The notes: a model not told the origin generated them from the sequence alone. A stretch of DNA of 50,728 nucleotides from Verrucomicrobiota bacterium JB024 (GCA_030673825.1 JAUTCS010000042.1:1-50728); one strand, 5' to 3'. Positions 7,226 through 14,739 are shown, numbered from the stretch's first letter. Program-made: numbers and translations.

Positions 7226-9136
7226 TCACTCCTGCAGCTTCTCGGGCATGATCACGATCAACTCAATCCAGGACATACGGGCGAAGTTGATCCCTTGCAG
7301 GTACACCGCGTCACCGGGGCCTAGGCCGAGTTTGTCCCAGTCGGCCTCGTAGTTTTTACCGGCCTCCAGGGGCTGCCCGATGAGGGTCTTGGCAAAGTCC
7401 TCCAGCCGCCACTCGCGGGTCAGCCCGATCGTACCAGTGGGCTGCGCGGCCTCCTCGCGGAAGGCCTCCTCGGTCAGAATGGCGTCCACCCCGCCGTAGA
7501 ACTTCCACGGCAGACCCGGGGCTTCGTCCCCGGAGGCGAGAGCCGCCTGTTTCTCCGGTGAAGCGTGCTCAAGCAGGTAACGATCTCCGCTGTAGAAGAC
7601 CAGGCTCGGCTCCTGATAAATGACGCCGCGCCACTGCGTGCCCGCCGGGGCGTTTTCAAAGACCTTGACCAGCGCCGGGGCCGGGGCCGCACCGCGCAGG
7701 CCGACCGCCATGGCGTGCGTGCCAAGGAAGATGGCGAACAGCGCGAAAATCATCTGCCCTATGCTCGGCTTGCGGAAGCTGTAGCCGATGCCCAGCAGAC
7801 CGAGCCAGACTACCGCCGCCCCGGCCAGCACCAGCTTCAGCGGGGCCGTCGGCGAGGGGTTGCCGCCGAAGTTCTGCGTCACCAGCAGGTAGGCCAGCAG
7901 CGCGAACACGAGCAGCCACACGGCGTTGACGCACCAGTAGAAGATTTTTTCCCATTTGCCGGTCTTGAAGGCGTTGCGGGCCGGACTGAACAGCAGCAGG
8001 AAAAACGCCGCGAAGCCCGGCATCGTGTAGTGCGGCAGCTGCGTGGCGTAAAAGGTAAAGATGATGAACGGGGCGACGAGCCAGCTGAGCAAGTAGGCGG
8101 CACGGGCGTCCCAATTGCGGCGGATTTTGACGACGCCCCACCAGGCGAAGGCCACCCAGGGCATCAGGCTGATGAAGGCTGTCAGCGGATAGTAGATAGG
8201 CAGCGTGAGCCGGTCGTTGAAGGACTTGAAGCCGCGGTCCACCACGTGCTCGCCCATCCCCTTGTCCCAGAACAGGCCGTGCGTCTGGATGAGCGCCGGA
8301 ACGCCCCACAGGCCGATGATGACGAGAAAGAGCACGATGCCACTCACCCACTGCATGCGGCCCCACTTCTGCTTGTGGCCGCGCCAGAAGACCCAGCGCC
8401 ACAGCAGCCAGCCCAGCAGCGGCACAAAGAACACGATCGGCCCCTTGGCCAGAAAACCCAGCCCCATGCCGACCCACAGGAGCCAGAACCAGACGGAGTA
8501 CCTCCGCTGGCACTGATGGGGCTGTGCCCCATCGCTCACTACGTTCGCTGCCCCCTCGGGAGAAGTATTAGGCATTTCGGGGTGGGAGCCTTTTGGCTCC
8601 GTAGGGGCAGAGCCCCTCAGTGCTGCTCCAGCCGGAGCGCCCATGAGGAGCTCCCAGGCCGCCCACATGATGAGGATGACGGCGAGGACCATGGGCATGT
8701 CCGCCACGGCCATGCGCGAGTGGATCATGACCTGGAGGCAGGTCAACCAGCCGAGCCCGGCCAGGAGCCCGGCGCGGGCATCGTACAGGCGCGTGCCGAA
8801 GCCGAAAATGGCCAGCGCGCAGAAGTAGCCCGCGAGCATCGAGTGCAACCGCGCGGCGAACTCCGTCGTGCCGAAAATCCAGTAGTTCACGCGCATCCAC
8901 CAGTAGGTGAGCGGCGGCTTGTCGAAGCGGTACTCGCCATTGAAGTACGGGATGACCCACTGGTCCGTCTGCATCATCTCCAGCGTGGCCTCGGCAAAAC
9001 GCGGCTCGTCGCGGTCGATCAGCGGCAGCGTGGCGGAGCCGCCGGTCAGGGTCAGCGCGGCGATGATGAGCAGCAGCAGCCAGGCCCAACGTTTGAGGAA
9101 GGCTTCCTCGGCGAATTTGCGGATAAACTTTTTCAA
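7226..9136 (-). CDS. ArnT/PMT-type glycosyltransferase (GT39/GT83-like) with in-frame repeat insert
   Basis: A 636-residue polytopic inner-membrane glycosyltransferase that uses a lipid-linked sugar donor. The first periplasmic loop carries DRDEPRFAEA at residues 41-50, with the catalytic DE signature of ArnT/PMT enzymes, and RFDKPPLTYWW at 70-80. Around a dozen hydrophobic helices follow, then a soluble C-terminal domain. Possible acceptors are lipid A (aminoarabinose or other sugar) or protein; this cannot be decided. Residues about 171-210 (GAPAG to HQCQR) are hydrophilic, Pro/Gly-rich and encoded by a palindromic repeat inserted without a frameshift between two predicted helices. The gene appears monocistronic. 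Confidence 0.9.
   Translation of the reverse strand: MKKFIRKFAEEAFLKRWAWLLLLIIAALTLTGGSATLPLIDRDEPRFAEATLEMMQTDQWVIPYFNGEYRFDKPPLTYWWMRVNYWIFGTTEFAARLHSMLAGYFCALAIFGFGTRLYDARAGLLAGLGWLTCLQVMIHSRMAVADMPMVLAVILIMWAAWELLMGAPAGAALRGSAPTEPKGSHPEMPNTSPEGAANVVSDGAQPHQCQRRYSVWFWLLWVGMGLGFLAKGPIVFFVPLLGWLLWRWVFWRGHKQKWGRMQWVSGIVLFLVIIGLWGVPALIQTHGLFWDKGMGEHVVDRGFKSFNDRLTLPIYYPLTAFISLMPWVAFAWWGVVKIRRNWDARAAYLLSWLVAPFIIFTFYATQLPHYTMPGFAAFFLLLFSPARNAFKTGKWEKIFYWCVNAVWLLVFALLAYLLVTQNFGGNPSPTAPLKLVLAGAAVVWLGLLGIGYSFRKPSIGQMIFALFAIFLGTHAMAVGLRGAAPAPALVKVFENAPAGTQWRGVIYQEPSLVFYSGDRYLLEHASPEKQAALASGDEAPGLPWKFYGGVDAILTEEAFREEAAQPTGTIGLTREWRLEDFAKTLIGQPLEAGKNYEADWDKLGLGPGDAVYLQGINFARMSWIELIVIMPEKLQE
8504..8623 (-). 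repeat. Repeat copy C inserted in frame in the glycosyltransferase gene
   Basis: The segment 8510-8623 is bounded by inverted GCACTGA/TCAGTGC ends and is 114 bp, exactly 38 codons. Inside, on the minus strand, are hairpins AGGGGC-TCT-GCCCCT and GGAGCC-AAAA-GGCTCC, and near the far end GGGGC-ACA-GCCCC. The 13 bases CCGCTGGCACTGA at 8504-8516 are identical to the left end of intergenic copy B (9206-9218). The encoded peptide contains GSAPTEPKGSHPE and looks unlike membrane-protein sequence. Confidence 0.75.
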
Positions 9137-9205
9137 GGCGGAAAAAGCGGGATATTCAGGGAAGCCGCCTCCATGCGCCAGCGAAAAATGCCCCCCGGTT
9201 TACAC

Positions 9206-9295
9206 CCGCTGGCACTGAGCGCAGGACAGAGTCCTGCACCTGTGATCCTATCGGATCACTGATGCCGCCGCCAACGCGGCGGCATGGGCAACGGC
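9206..9295 (+). repeat. Three-hairpin repeat, copy B (fullest intergenic copy)
   Basis: It begins with CCGCTGGCACTGA and then carries three hairpins: CAGGAC-AGA-GTCCTG (9222-9236), GTGATCC-TATC-GGATCAC (9242-9259) and a 24-base hairpin with arms ATGCCGCCG/CGGCGGCAT (9262-9285). It ends with GGGCAACGGC. Compared with copy A the loops and spacers are kept, and stem changes are matched on both sides, for example GGGC/GCCC against GGAC/GTCC. This indicates that the fold, not the sequence, is maintained. Confidence 0.8.
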
Positions 9296-9466
9296 GATTG
9301 TCATCAACTCAAACGAACTTCATACACCTCTCTTGAGCAGGATGAGAAACCTGTAGGCAAATGACCATTGATTGCAAGTCCCCCTACGTGTCCTAAAGGC
9401 TGCTACCCCCAGCCACTGATCCAACCGGCCCGAGCCCATGAAAGGCACTCGGGGGCGGCATGCCCT

Positions 9467-9486
9467 GGGAAAGATAAAACTTTCCC
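9467..9486 (+). repeat. Inverted repeat upstream of the secreted protein gene
   Basis: Perfect 7-bp arms GGGAAAG and CTTTCCC around the loop ATAAAA, about 30 bases before the start codon at 9516. It could be an operator or a 5' leader hairpin. There is no independent support for either. Confidence 0.35.
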
Positions 9487-9515
9487 CACCCGCGCCGCTT
9501 CCCTATCCTCACGGC

Positions 9516-10163
9516 ATGCGACTGCCCTTCTGCTGCCTGTTCTTGCTTTCCCTTGCCTGCGGGCGCCTGACCGCCGAAGACAAGCCGCCGGTCCCCGCTC
9601 TGCCCTTTCAAATCTCCAGCAACAGCCTCCGCGTCGATCCCGACACGAGGGAAATTATCCCGCAGTTCGACGACCCCGCGGACCAGGCTGCCTGGGAGGA
9701 ACGGCAGAAAAATCCGCCCACCCTGTGGAAAAACCTGAAAGCCATCCCCACACTCGATGTGCTGGAAATCCGGACGGCGACGTACCGGGCGCCCGTGGTC
9801 GATAACTTCGAACCCGTGGAGGGAGAGCCGAAGACCTTCCGCCTGAAAACGCCCGTGGACCGCCGCCGGGAGGAAGCCTTCGAGCAGGCGGCCCGGACCA
9901 CGCGCCTGTCCGTCAGCGGACAACAGGCGGGCTGGGTTCAGTCCGGAGACGACCCGCGCATCCGGTACTCGGTCTGCAAGGTGGGCGACACTTACGAGGT
10001 CTATGTGCAGGCCCGCATGACGCTCATCGGGCAGCTGGCTCCCGGCGACTCGCCCATCAGCACCAGCTTGACCCTCGAAAAGCATGCCGACGGCGAGGAG
10101 ACTGTTTTCACGCTGTCGGTGCGATTGCTCGGGCCGGACGAGACAACGGACAGTCCTGAGTGA
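9516..10163 (+). CDS. Exported protein of unknown function
   Basis: I do not recognise this 215-residue protein. The chosen start gives MRLPFCCLFLLSLACGRLTAED, a typical signal peptide with a probable cleavage after Thr-Ala; an ACG-type lipobox (SLACG) is an alternative. A start 26 codons upstream would bury the signal peptide and was rejected. The mature part is hydrophilic, with a charged first half (many Pro, Glu and Arg) and a C-terminal half with alternating hydrophobic residues (YSVCKVGDTYEVYVQARM) suggesting a small beta-rich domain. It is followed in the same direction by the CE2-type esterase after about 80 bases. Function is unknown. Confidence 0.75.
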   Translation: MRLPFCCLFLLSLACGRLTAEDKPPVPALPFQISSNSLRVDPDTREIIPQFDDPADQAAWEERQKNPPTLWKNLKAIPTLDVLEIRTATYRAPVVDNFEPVEGEPKTFRLKTPVDRRREEAFEQAARTTRLSVSGQQAGWVQSGDDPRIRYSVCKVGDTYEVYVQARMTLIGQLAPGDSPISTSLTLEKHADGEETVFTLSVRLLGPDETTDSPE

Positions 10164-10242
10164 TTTTTCCTCGCTCAGACCTTGTCAAAAACCTTGGCAG
10201 GGCGGCGGCGTTTCGGCGATACTCGGCGTTTTGACACGCGCC

Positions 10243-11331
10243 ATGATTGCCAAGACCTCCCCCCGCCCCGCCCAGGCCCTTAAAGCTTGGCTCGTATTCA
10301 CGTTCACCGCCCTGATCGCCCAGGGGCTTTGCGCCGAGACGATCACCGCCGACGACCCGGCCTTCACCTACTCGGGGCGGATCGACTTCAGTGATCCGCA
10401 GGCTCCGGCCCTGATGTGGTCCGGCACGGCGGTCGAGTTCGGGGTCGAGGGGCCGTCCGTCGAGTTGATCCTCGACGACTCCACCGGCAACAGTTTTTAC
10501 CAGGTCATCGCCAACGGCGACGACGCCCACCCCGTCATCATCGACTGCGAGAAGGGCCTGCACAACTATCCGGTCGAGCTGCCCACCGGCACCAACCGCG
10601 TCCTCCTGTTCAAGCGCAACGAGGGCACCAGCGGAAAGACTCTGTTCAAGGGTGTCGAGCTGCCCGAAGGCGCGAGCCTGCTGCCCCCCGTGCCCGCTCC
10701 CTCACGGCGCATTGAGTTTTACGGTGACTCGATCACCTGCGGCATGGGCAACGAGGCCCCCGACCAGGGCAAGGACAACGTGGAGGCTGAGAAAAACAAC
10801 TACCTGGCCTACGGGGCCATCACCGCGCGCAATCTCGACGCGCAGTACCGCTGCATCGCCCGCAGCGGCATCGGCATCATCACGAGCTGGTTCCCCCTGA
10901 CCATGCCCGAGATGTACAACCGGCTCGACCCGAACGATGCCACCAGCGCCTGGGATTTCAGCCAATGGCAGCCGGATGTCGTTGTGATCAACCTCTTTCA
11001 GAACGACAAGTGGCTCACCCCGAAGATGGACCCCGTGCCCACGCCGGACGAGATTGTCGCCGCGTACGCGGACTTCGTCAGCGCGATTCGGGCCGAGTAC
11101 CCGGACGCCCACATCGTCTGTGCCCTGGGCTCGATGGACGCCACCGAGTCCGGCACCCCCTGGCCCGGTTACATCGAAAAGGCAGTCGCCGAGCTCAAGG
11201 CCGACGGTGACGAAAATATCTCGCTCTGCTTCTTCCCCTTCGACGGCTTCCGCAAGCACCCGCGTGTGCGACACCACCAACGCAACGCCGAGATCCTCAC
11301 TGCCCACATCCGCGAGGTCACGGGTTGGTAA
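10243..11331 (+). CDS. Exported SGNH esterase, CE2 (acetylxylan esterase)-like
   Basis: A 362-residue exported enzyme. A signal peptide occupies about residues 1-31 (LCAET). Residues 35-145 form a beta-sandwich like the CE2 N-terminal domain, and residues 155-362 form an SGNH hydrolase domain. The nucleophile is Ser163 in FYGDSITCG, and a C-terminal catalytic His lies in KHPRVRHH. The order of domains and the GDSITCG motif match carbohydrate esterase family 2, which removes acetyl groups from plant polysaccharides such as xylan or glucomannan. The start was placed at MIAKTSPRPA because it directly precedes the signal peptide. The preceding spacer shows no clear terminator, so cotranscription with the upstream exported protein is possible. 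Confidence 0.87.
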   Translation: MIAKTSPRPAQALKAWLVFTFTALIAQGLCAETITADDPAFTYSGRIDFSDPQAPALMWSGTAVEFGVEGPSVELILDDSTGNSFYQVIANGDDAHPVIIDCEKGLHNYPVELPTGTNRVLLFKRNEGTSGKTLFKGVELPEGASLLPPVPAPSRRIEFYGDSITCGMGNEAPDQGKDNVEAEKNNYLAYGAITARNLDAQYRCIARSGIGIITSWFPLTMPEMYNRLDPNDATSAWDFSQWQPDVVVINLFQNDKWLTPKMDPVPTPDEIVAAYADFVSAIRAEYPDAHIVCALGSMDATESGTPWPGYIEKAVAELKADGDENISLCFFPFDGFRKHPRVRHHQRNAEILTAHIREVTGW

Positions 11332-11410
11332 AAACGGCTTCCAGTCTCACCAGCCCCATAACCAGGCTTCGAGCGTAAGGACTATCCTCCCACGCCTTCG
11401 CCTTCCCAGC

Positions 11411-11764
11411 TCAGGGGGCCGCGTGCGGCCAGGGGACGGCGTTACGCGTATAGGAGCCATCCTCGAAGCCGGAGAAATACAGCTCCGTCCACGGGTGAAT
11501 GATGCACTCGCCGGAGTCGTCCCCGGTCAGGCTGCTCTCGGCCGCGTAGGTCGAGTACGCCGCCCCGTCCACCAGCACATGGTACCAGGGCTGCCCGCGC
11601 TCGGGCTGAGTCTGGTTTTGCTCGTACCACACCTCGGAGGCCTGGCAGGACGCGTCAACTGCCACCACGACGCCCCGGTAGCCGTAGCGCGTATGCCGCA
11701 CGAGCTGGCCCACGCGAAAACGCGGCCTCTGCTTTTCCTGAAAAGCTTCCCTCGGTGCGATCAT
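11411..11764 (-). CDS. HspQ/YccV-like hemimethylated-DNA-binding-domain protein
   Basis: A 117-residue protein matching the YccV-like/HspQ domain: FRVGQLVRHTRYGYRGVVVAVD near the N-terminus, then QPWYHVLVDG, YAAESSL and IIHPWTELYF. In E. coli HspQ is a small heat-shock-regulated protein that modulates Lon specificity and affects DnaA, and the domain was named for binding hemimethylated DNA. Which role applies here is not visible. I chose the ATG; a GTG four codons upstream is also possible. It is convergent with the esterase gene and has no close cotranscribed partner. Confidence 0.9.
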   Translation of the reverse strand: MIAPREAFQEKQRPRFRVGQLVRHTRYGYRGVVVAVDASCQASEVWYEQNQTQPERGQPWYHVLVDGAAYSTYAAESSLTGDDSGECIIHPWTELYFSGFEDGSYTRNAVPWPHAAP

Positions 11765-11862
11765 GGTCGGGGGCACACACTACCCTGCCCCGCCCGGTGG
11801 ACAATGCTAAAAACGGACAGAAGGAGCGCCGCTGGCCGACTTCAGCCCGCTCATCCTCCCAC

Positions 11863-12210
11863 TCAGGACCCGGAAGACGAGTTCTCGTCCGCGCCACACA
11901 TCCCCGGAGGTGGCGGGGGAAGCGCACGCTGCCGGAGATTAACCACGGGAGGCACGGAACGCTTGAAAAAGGCCCAGCACTGAATGTCGGACGTCTGAAT
12001 GACCGTAACCAGTTCCCAGCCCTCGGCCCCCAGATCGTTCATCTCATCCATAAGTCCGGCCACCCCGGGCTGCGCTGGAAACCACAATTGCTTGTACTCG
12101 TAAGTCGTTCGCTGCTCAGGATCGGCAGGCTGAGACTGGGCGCGGAGCGGCGCGAATGCCGACAGCAGCGCCAGCACGGCCACCGGCAGGATAAGACGGT
12201 AACGTTTCAT
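11863..12210 (-). CDS. Exported DUF4177-like small protein
   Basis: A 115-residue protein with a signal peptide (MKRYRLILPVAVLALLSAFA, cleavage probably after LRA). The mature domain reads TYEYKQLWF, then LMDEMNDLGAEGWELVTV and WAFFKR, the pattern of the DUF4177 family, whose function is unknown. A Pro-rich tail (RALPPPPPG) ends the protein. The start is supported by AGGAAATCCC just before the ATG, one of the better Shine-Dalgarno sequences in this region. No partner gene gives a clue to its role. Confidence 0.8.
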   Translation of the reverse strand: MKRYRLILPVAVLALLSAFAPLRAQSQPADPEQRTTYEYKQLWFPAQPGVAGLMDEMNDLGAEGWELVTVIQTSDIQCWAFFKRSVPPVVNLRQRALPPPPPGMCGADENSSSGS

Positions 12211-12306
12211 GGGATTTCCTTTTCTTGAGGTTGGGCGGCGGAGAGCCACAGAAAAAGGAGTGTCCGGCGGGAACGATGGGCGGGCCTGAAACGGCCCTGC
12301 GCGCGA

Positions 12307-12855
12307 CTACTTCTTGCCGATGGCAGAGAAGATGGCCTTGAGGCGGTTGCCCCAATTAGCCTTTTCCACGGCGGAGGGCTTGGGGGCGTCGATGGCGCCT
12401 TCGTCCCACCACTGGGGGCTCTCAGTCTTGAGGCCGGTGGCCTTGCGCAGGCTGAAAAGGATCATGGGCACAACCTCGCGCAGCTCGATGTCCTTGCCGC
12501 GCGGGAAGATCAGGTCCATCTGGTGGACGTAGTTCTCGGCATGGCGCACGCTGGCGGGCACCGAGGTCAGGGACTGGATCGTGGGCAGGTGCTCACGCAG
12601 GGCCTTGAGGTCGAACTTGGCCAGCAGCTTTTCGATCTGGGTCTCGGCCTCGCGGTTCGGGGTGTCCACCACGAAGGTCAGACACAGGTAGTTGACGGTG
12701 TGCTCACCGGAGGGCCGGGCGACCTTGCACAGGCCGTTGAGCATCTTGCCGCCGGAGCCGGGCAGATAAAAATCGAAGTAGGCCAGAAACTCCTCGTGCG
12801 AGAAGAAATCGTTGAGTTCCTGTTGGACGTCGGAATTGGGGAAGGAATCGCTCAC
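12307..12855 (-). CDS. Uncharacterised cytoplasmic protein
   Basis: I do not recognise this 182-residue protein. It has no signal peptide or membrane segment. The N-terminal two thirds alternates hydrophobic and charged residues, as in an alpha/beta fold (VNYLCLTFVVDTPNREAETQIEKLL), and the C-terminus is basic. It faces away from the DUF456 gene; the roughly 95 bases between their starts probably hold both promoters. It reads in the same direction as the downstream DUF4177 gene, about 95 bases away. The even codon pattern supports a real gene; function is unknown. Confidence 0.7.
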   Translation of the reverse strand: MSDSFPNSDVQQELNDFFSHEEFLAYFDFYLPGSGGKMLNGLCKVARPSGEHTVNYLCLTFVVDTPNREAETQIEKLLAKFDLKALREHLPTIQSLTSVPASVRHAENYVHQMDLIFPRGKDIELREVVPMILFSLRKATGLKTESPQWWDEGAIDAPKPSAVEKANWGNRLKAIFSAIGKK

Positions 12856-12951
12856 GGTTTGTAAAATAATAGGGTATGAATGAACAACTTATCACTCCAA
12901 GGCGTTTTGACTAGCAAAAACGCCCCTGCCGCGCAAACTCGGACTGTTTTT

Positions 12952-13449
12952 ATGGAGCACGAAGGCATTCACTGGCTGCCCTTTCTGGTCACCGCCCTGA
13001 TCATCCTGATCGGCGTGGTGGGGACGCTCGTGCCCATCCTGCCGGGCTGCGTGATCATCTGGGCAGGCATCGTCATCTATGAGGTCTGGGTGCCCGGCGA
13101 CTTCTCCTGGAAGGTCGTGCTCAGCACCGGAGCACTCGCCGCCCTCGCCCAGGTGCTCGACTTCATCGCCGGGTACTGGGGGGCGAAAAAGTTCGGCGGG
13201 ACCACCCGTGGCGCGGTCGGTGCCGTCATCGGCGGGATCATCGGGCCGTTTGTGTTCTCGCCCTTCATCGGGCTGGTGGTCGGGCCGGTGCTCGGGGCCG
13301 TCATCGGCGAGCTGACCGCCCGCCGCACGATCAAGGAGTCCGGCAAGGCCGGCGTCGGCACCCTCGTCGGCGGCATCGCCTCCTTTGTCATCAAGATCGG
13401 CATCGCCTTCGTCATGATCGCGATCTTCTACTCCGCCCTGTTTCTGTAA
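12952..13449 (+). CDS. DUF456-family membrane protein
   Basis: A 165-residue hydrophobic protein that fits DUF456. Landmarks are VVGTLVPILPGCVIIWAGI near the N-terminus, then FIAGYWGAKKFGGTTRGAVGAVIGGIIG with the glycine-zipper-like repeat of the family, and a last helix IKIGIAFVMIAIFY. Four or five membrane segments are expected in the inner membrane. Function is unknown. I prefer the ATG at MEHEGIHW, which gives the usual family length; an ATG 24 codons upstream is possible. A strong hairpin overlaps its stop codon. Confidence 0.87.
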   Translation: MEHEGIHWLPFLVTALIILIGVVGTLVPILPGCVIIWAGIVIYEVWVPGDFSWKVVLSTGALAALAQVLDFIAGYWGAKKFGGTTRGAVGAVIGGIIGPFVFSPFIGLVVGPVLGAVIGELTARRTIKESGKAGVGTLVGGIASFVIKIGIAFVMIAIFYSALFL

Positions 13450-13468
13450 ACGCCGGGGGCGTTTACAG
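13444..13468 (+). terminator. Hairpin over the DUF456 stop codon
   Basis: Perfect 11-bp arms CTGTAAACGCC/GGCGTTTACAG with the loop GGG. The TAA stop of the upstream gene is part of the left arm. There is no U-run after the stem, so this is a terminator-like or mRNA-stabilising 3' structure rather than a textbook intrinsic terminator. It is followed by a low-complexity GTTTGAAA repeat up to about 13505. Confidence 0.6.
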
Positions 13469-13528
13469 GGTTTGAGAGTTTTGGGTTTGAAAGTTTGAAA
13501 GTTGGGGAGCGGAGGAACGGAGGGAAAC

Positions 13529-13566
13529 GACCGGGAACGGTCTCCGCCGCTTGCCATTGCGGCGGA
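13529..13566 (+). repeat. Two small hairpins upstream of lipB
   Basis: GACC-GGGAAC-GGTC at 13529-13542, then TCCGCCGC with an 8-base loop and GCGGCGGA at 13543-13566. They end 30 bases before the lipB start. They could be leader structures; their GC-rich style is like the repeat family at 7-9 kb, but the flanks do not match. Confidence 0.4.
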
Positions 13567-13595
13567 AACTGACATGCTGGAGTTTTTGGATAAAA

Positions 13596-14255
13596 ATGAC
13601 TTTGACGATCGAAGACTGGGGCCGCACGGCCTACGCGGACGCCTTTAACCGGCAGGTGGAGCGCGTCGAACAGCGCCTGAGCGGCGAAATCGGCGACACC
13701 CTCATCCTGACCGAGCACGCGTCCGTTTACACCATCGGCGCCCGCCACGGGGCCGAGAAGCACCTGCTGCTTGCCCCCGACGCCCTCCAGGCCCGCGGGA
13801 TCCAGCTCGCCAAGACCAACCGCGGGGGTGACATCACCTGGCACGGGCCGGGGCAGATCGTCGGCTACCCCATCGTTTCGCTGGCTCAAACCCGCGACCT
13901 TCACGCCTACCTGCGCAAGGTGGAGCAGTTGATCATCAACGTCATCGGCTCCCTCGGGCTGGCCGGGCACCGCCGCGAGGGCCTGACCGGCATCTGGCTG
14001 GGCAACCGCAAAATCGCGGCCATCGGCGTGGCCGTGAAGCGCTGGGTCACCTACCACGGCTTCGCGCTGAATGTGAGTTGCGACCTGGGCAACTTCGGCG
14101 GGATCGTCCCGTGCGGGATCGCCCCGGCCGAGGGGACCGTCACCTCCGTCTCCGCCGAGCTGGGCCGCGACATCGACCTGGCCAAGGTCAAGCCCCTCAT
14201 CGCCGCCGAGGCCGAGGCGCTGTTAGGAGTTGAAGAAATGACAAAAGGCTCCTAA
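13596..14255 (+). CDS. lipB: Octanoyl-[acyl carrier protein]:protein octanoyltransferase
   Basis: Transfers octanoyl groups from ACP to lipoyl domains of 2-oxoacid dehydrogenases and the glycine cleavage H protein, the first step of lipoate assembly in the cytoplasm. The 219 residues include TNRGGDITWHGPGQIVGYP (family signature, about 74-92), the conserved Lys139 in NRKIAAIGV, and the acyl-carrying Cys173 in PCGIAP. The start MTLTIEDWG is preferred because residues from the upstream start are encoded by the hairpin region. It precedes lipA, as expected for the pathway, but a hicB-hicA pair lies between them. Confidence 0.96.
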   Translation: MTLTIEDWGRTAYADAFNRQVERVEQRLSGEIGDTLILTEHASVYTIGARHGAEKHLLLAPDALQARGIQLAKTNRGGDITWHGPGQIVGYPIVSLAQTRDLHAYLRKVEQLIINVIGSLGLAGHRREGLTGIWLGNRKIAAIGVAVKRWVTYHGFALNVSCDLGNFGGIVPCGIAPAEGTVTSVSAELGRDIDLAKVKPLIAAEAEALLGVEEMTKGS

Positions 14256-14256
14256 C
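14222..14256 (+). repeat. Inverted repeat across the lipB stop codon
   Basis: Arms GTTAGGAG and CTCCTAAC, 8 bp and perfect, separated by 19 bases. The lipB TAA lies in the right arm. It may be a weak 3' structure or a control element of the following hicB gene, whose start is 18 bases beyond it. Confidence 0.4.
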
Positions 14257-14273
14257 TTACGGGCGTGTTTGAG

Positions 14274-14459
14274 ATGAAATACATCTACTGGCAAGACGGT
14301 TCCGAATTCATCGGCTACCTGGAGGATTTTCCGGATTATCGGACCCAGGGCGGCACGCTGGCCGAACTGGAGGAAAACCTCGCCGACCTGCACAAGGACC
14401 TGACGAGCGGAGATATTCCCCATGTTCGGAGGACGGGTAGGCTCATCGTCAGCCGGTGA
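14274..14459 (+). CDS. hicB: Short HicB-family antitoxin
   Basis: A 61-residue protein with the HicB partial RNase-H-like fold: MKYIYWQDGSEFIGYLEDFPDY, then TQGGTLAELEENLADLHKDL, the helix that follows in all HicB proteins. HicB antitoxins bind and mask the HicA RNase and often repress their own operon through a C-terminal HTH or RHH domain. Here that DNA-binding extension is absent. The ATG was chosen over a GTG three codons upstream because of the GAG just before it and family alignment. The order hicB then hicA is the reverse of the most common hicAB arrangement. Confidence 0.87.
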   Translation: MKYIYWQDGSEFIGYLEDFPDYRTQGGTLAELEENLADLHKDLTSGDIPHVRRTGRLIVSR

Positions 14460-14465
14460 TTGTTG

Positions 14466-14502
14466 GTGCTCTGATTTCGTTCGCCTGCCTGGACGAAAGC
14501 AC
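14466..14502 (+). repeat. Imperfect hairpin between hicB and hicA
   Basis: GTGC, a 5-base bulge, and TTTCGT pair with ACGAAAGCAC on the other side of a 12-base loop. It ends 12 bases before the hicA ATG, so it could modulate toxin translation. This is inference from position only. Confidence 0.4.
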
Positions 14503-14514
14503 TAAGTTGCCCGC

Positions 14515-14697
14515 ATGAAACAACGCGATCTCATCAAACAGATCGAAGCGATGGGTTGCCAGTTCATCCGCCACGGAGGGCGGCACGACTGGTATCAGAA
14601 TCCGTCCACCAAGGTCTGCCAGCCGGTTCCACGCCACCGGGAGATCAACGAAAACCTCGCCCGCCACATCATCAAGAAACTTTCCGCCTCCGACTAA
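14515..14697 (+). CDS. hicA: HicA-family mRNA interferase toxin
   Basis: A 60-residue protein of the HicA dsRBD-like RNase family, which cleaves mRNA when free of HicB. MKQRDLIKQIEAMGCQFIR is the usual N-terminal helix-strand, and RHGGRHDWYQNP carries the conserved catalytic His in the GGxH context, followed by VPRHREINENLARHIIKKL. The length is normal for HicA. It lies 55 bases after hicB, a wider gap than usual, with a possible hairpin in between. No good Shine-Dalgarno is visible, consistent with low toxin expression. Confidence 0.92.
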   Translation: MKQRDLIKQIEAMGCQFIRHGGRHDWYQNPSTKVCQPVPRHREINENLARHIIKKLSASD

Positions 14698-14710
14698 TCC
14701 CCTTCCGCCT

Positions 14711-14739
14711 TTGACAAACGCGCGCGGGGTGGCATCATT
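14711..14739 (+). promoter_or_regulatory. Probable sigma-70-type promoter of lipA
   Basis: A perfect -35 box TTGACA at 14711-14716 and CATCAT at 14733-14738 (16-base spacer), or ATCATT with a 17-base spacer. The lipA ATG is only about 14 bases past the -10 box, so the mRNA would be nearly leaderless, which fits the absence of a Shine-Dalgarno. It would let lipA be expressed separately from hicBA. Confidence 0.55.

Larger units (their letters stand above)
9137..9515. other. 379-base gene-free stretch upstream of the glycosyltransferase
   Basis: A divergent spacer between the minus-strand glycosyltransferase and the plus-strand secreted protein gene. It contains repeat copy B and, close to the right end, a small inverted repeat. 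The rest shows no convincing open frame, RNA gene or promoter that I can defend. Confidence 0.6.

Noticed and set aside
6977-9295. CRISPR array interpretation of the repeats
   Set aside because: The copies are few, unevenly spaced and variable in the stems. There are no constant repeats with regular spacers and no cas genes.
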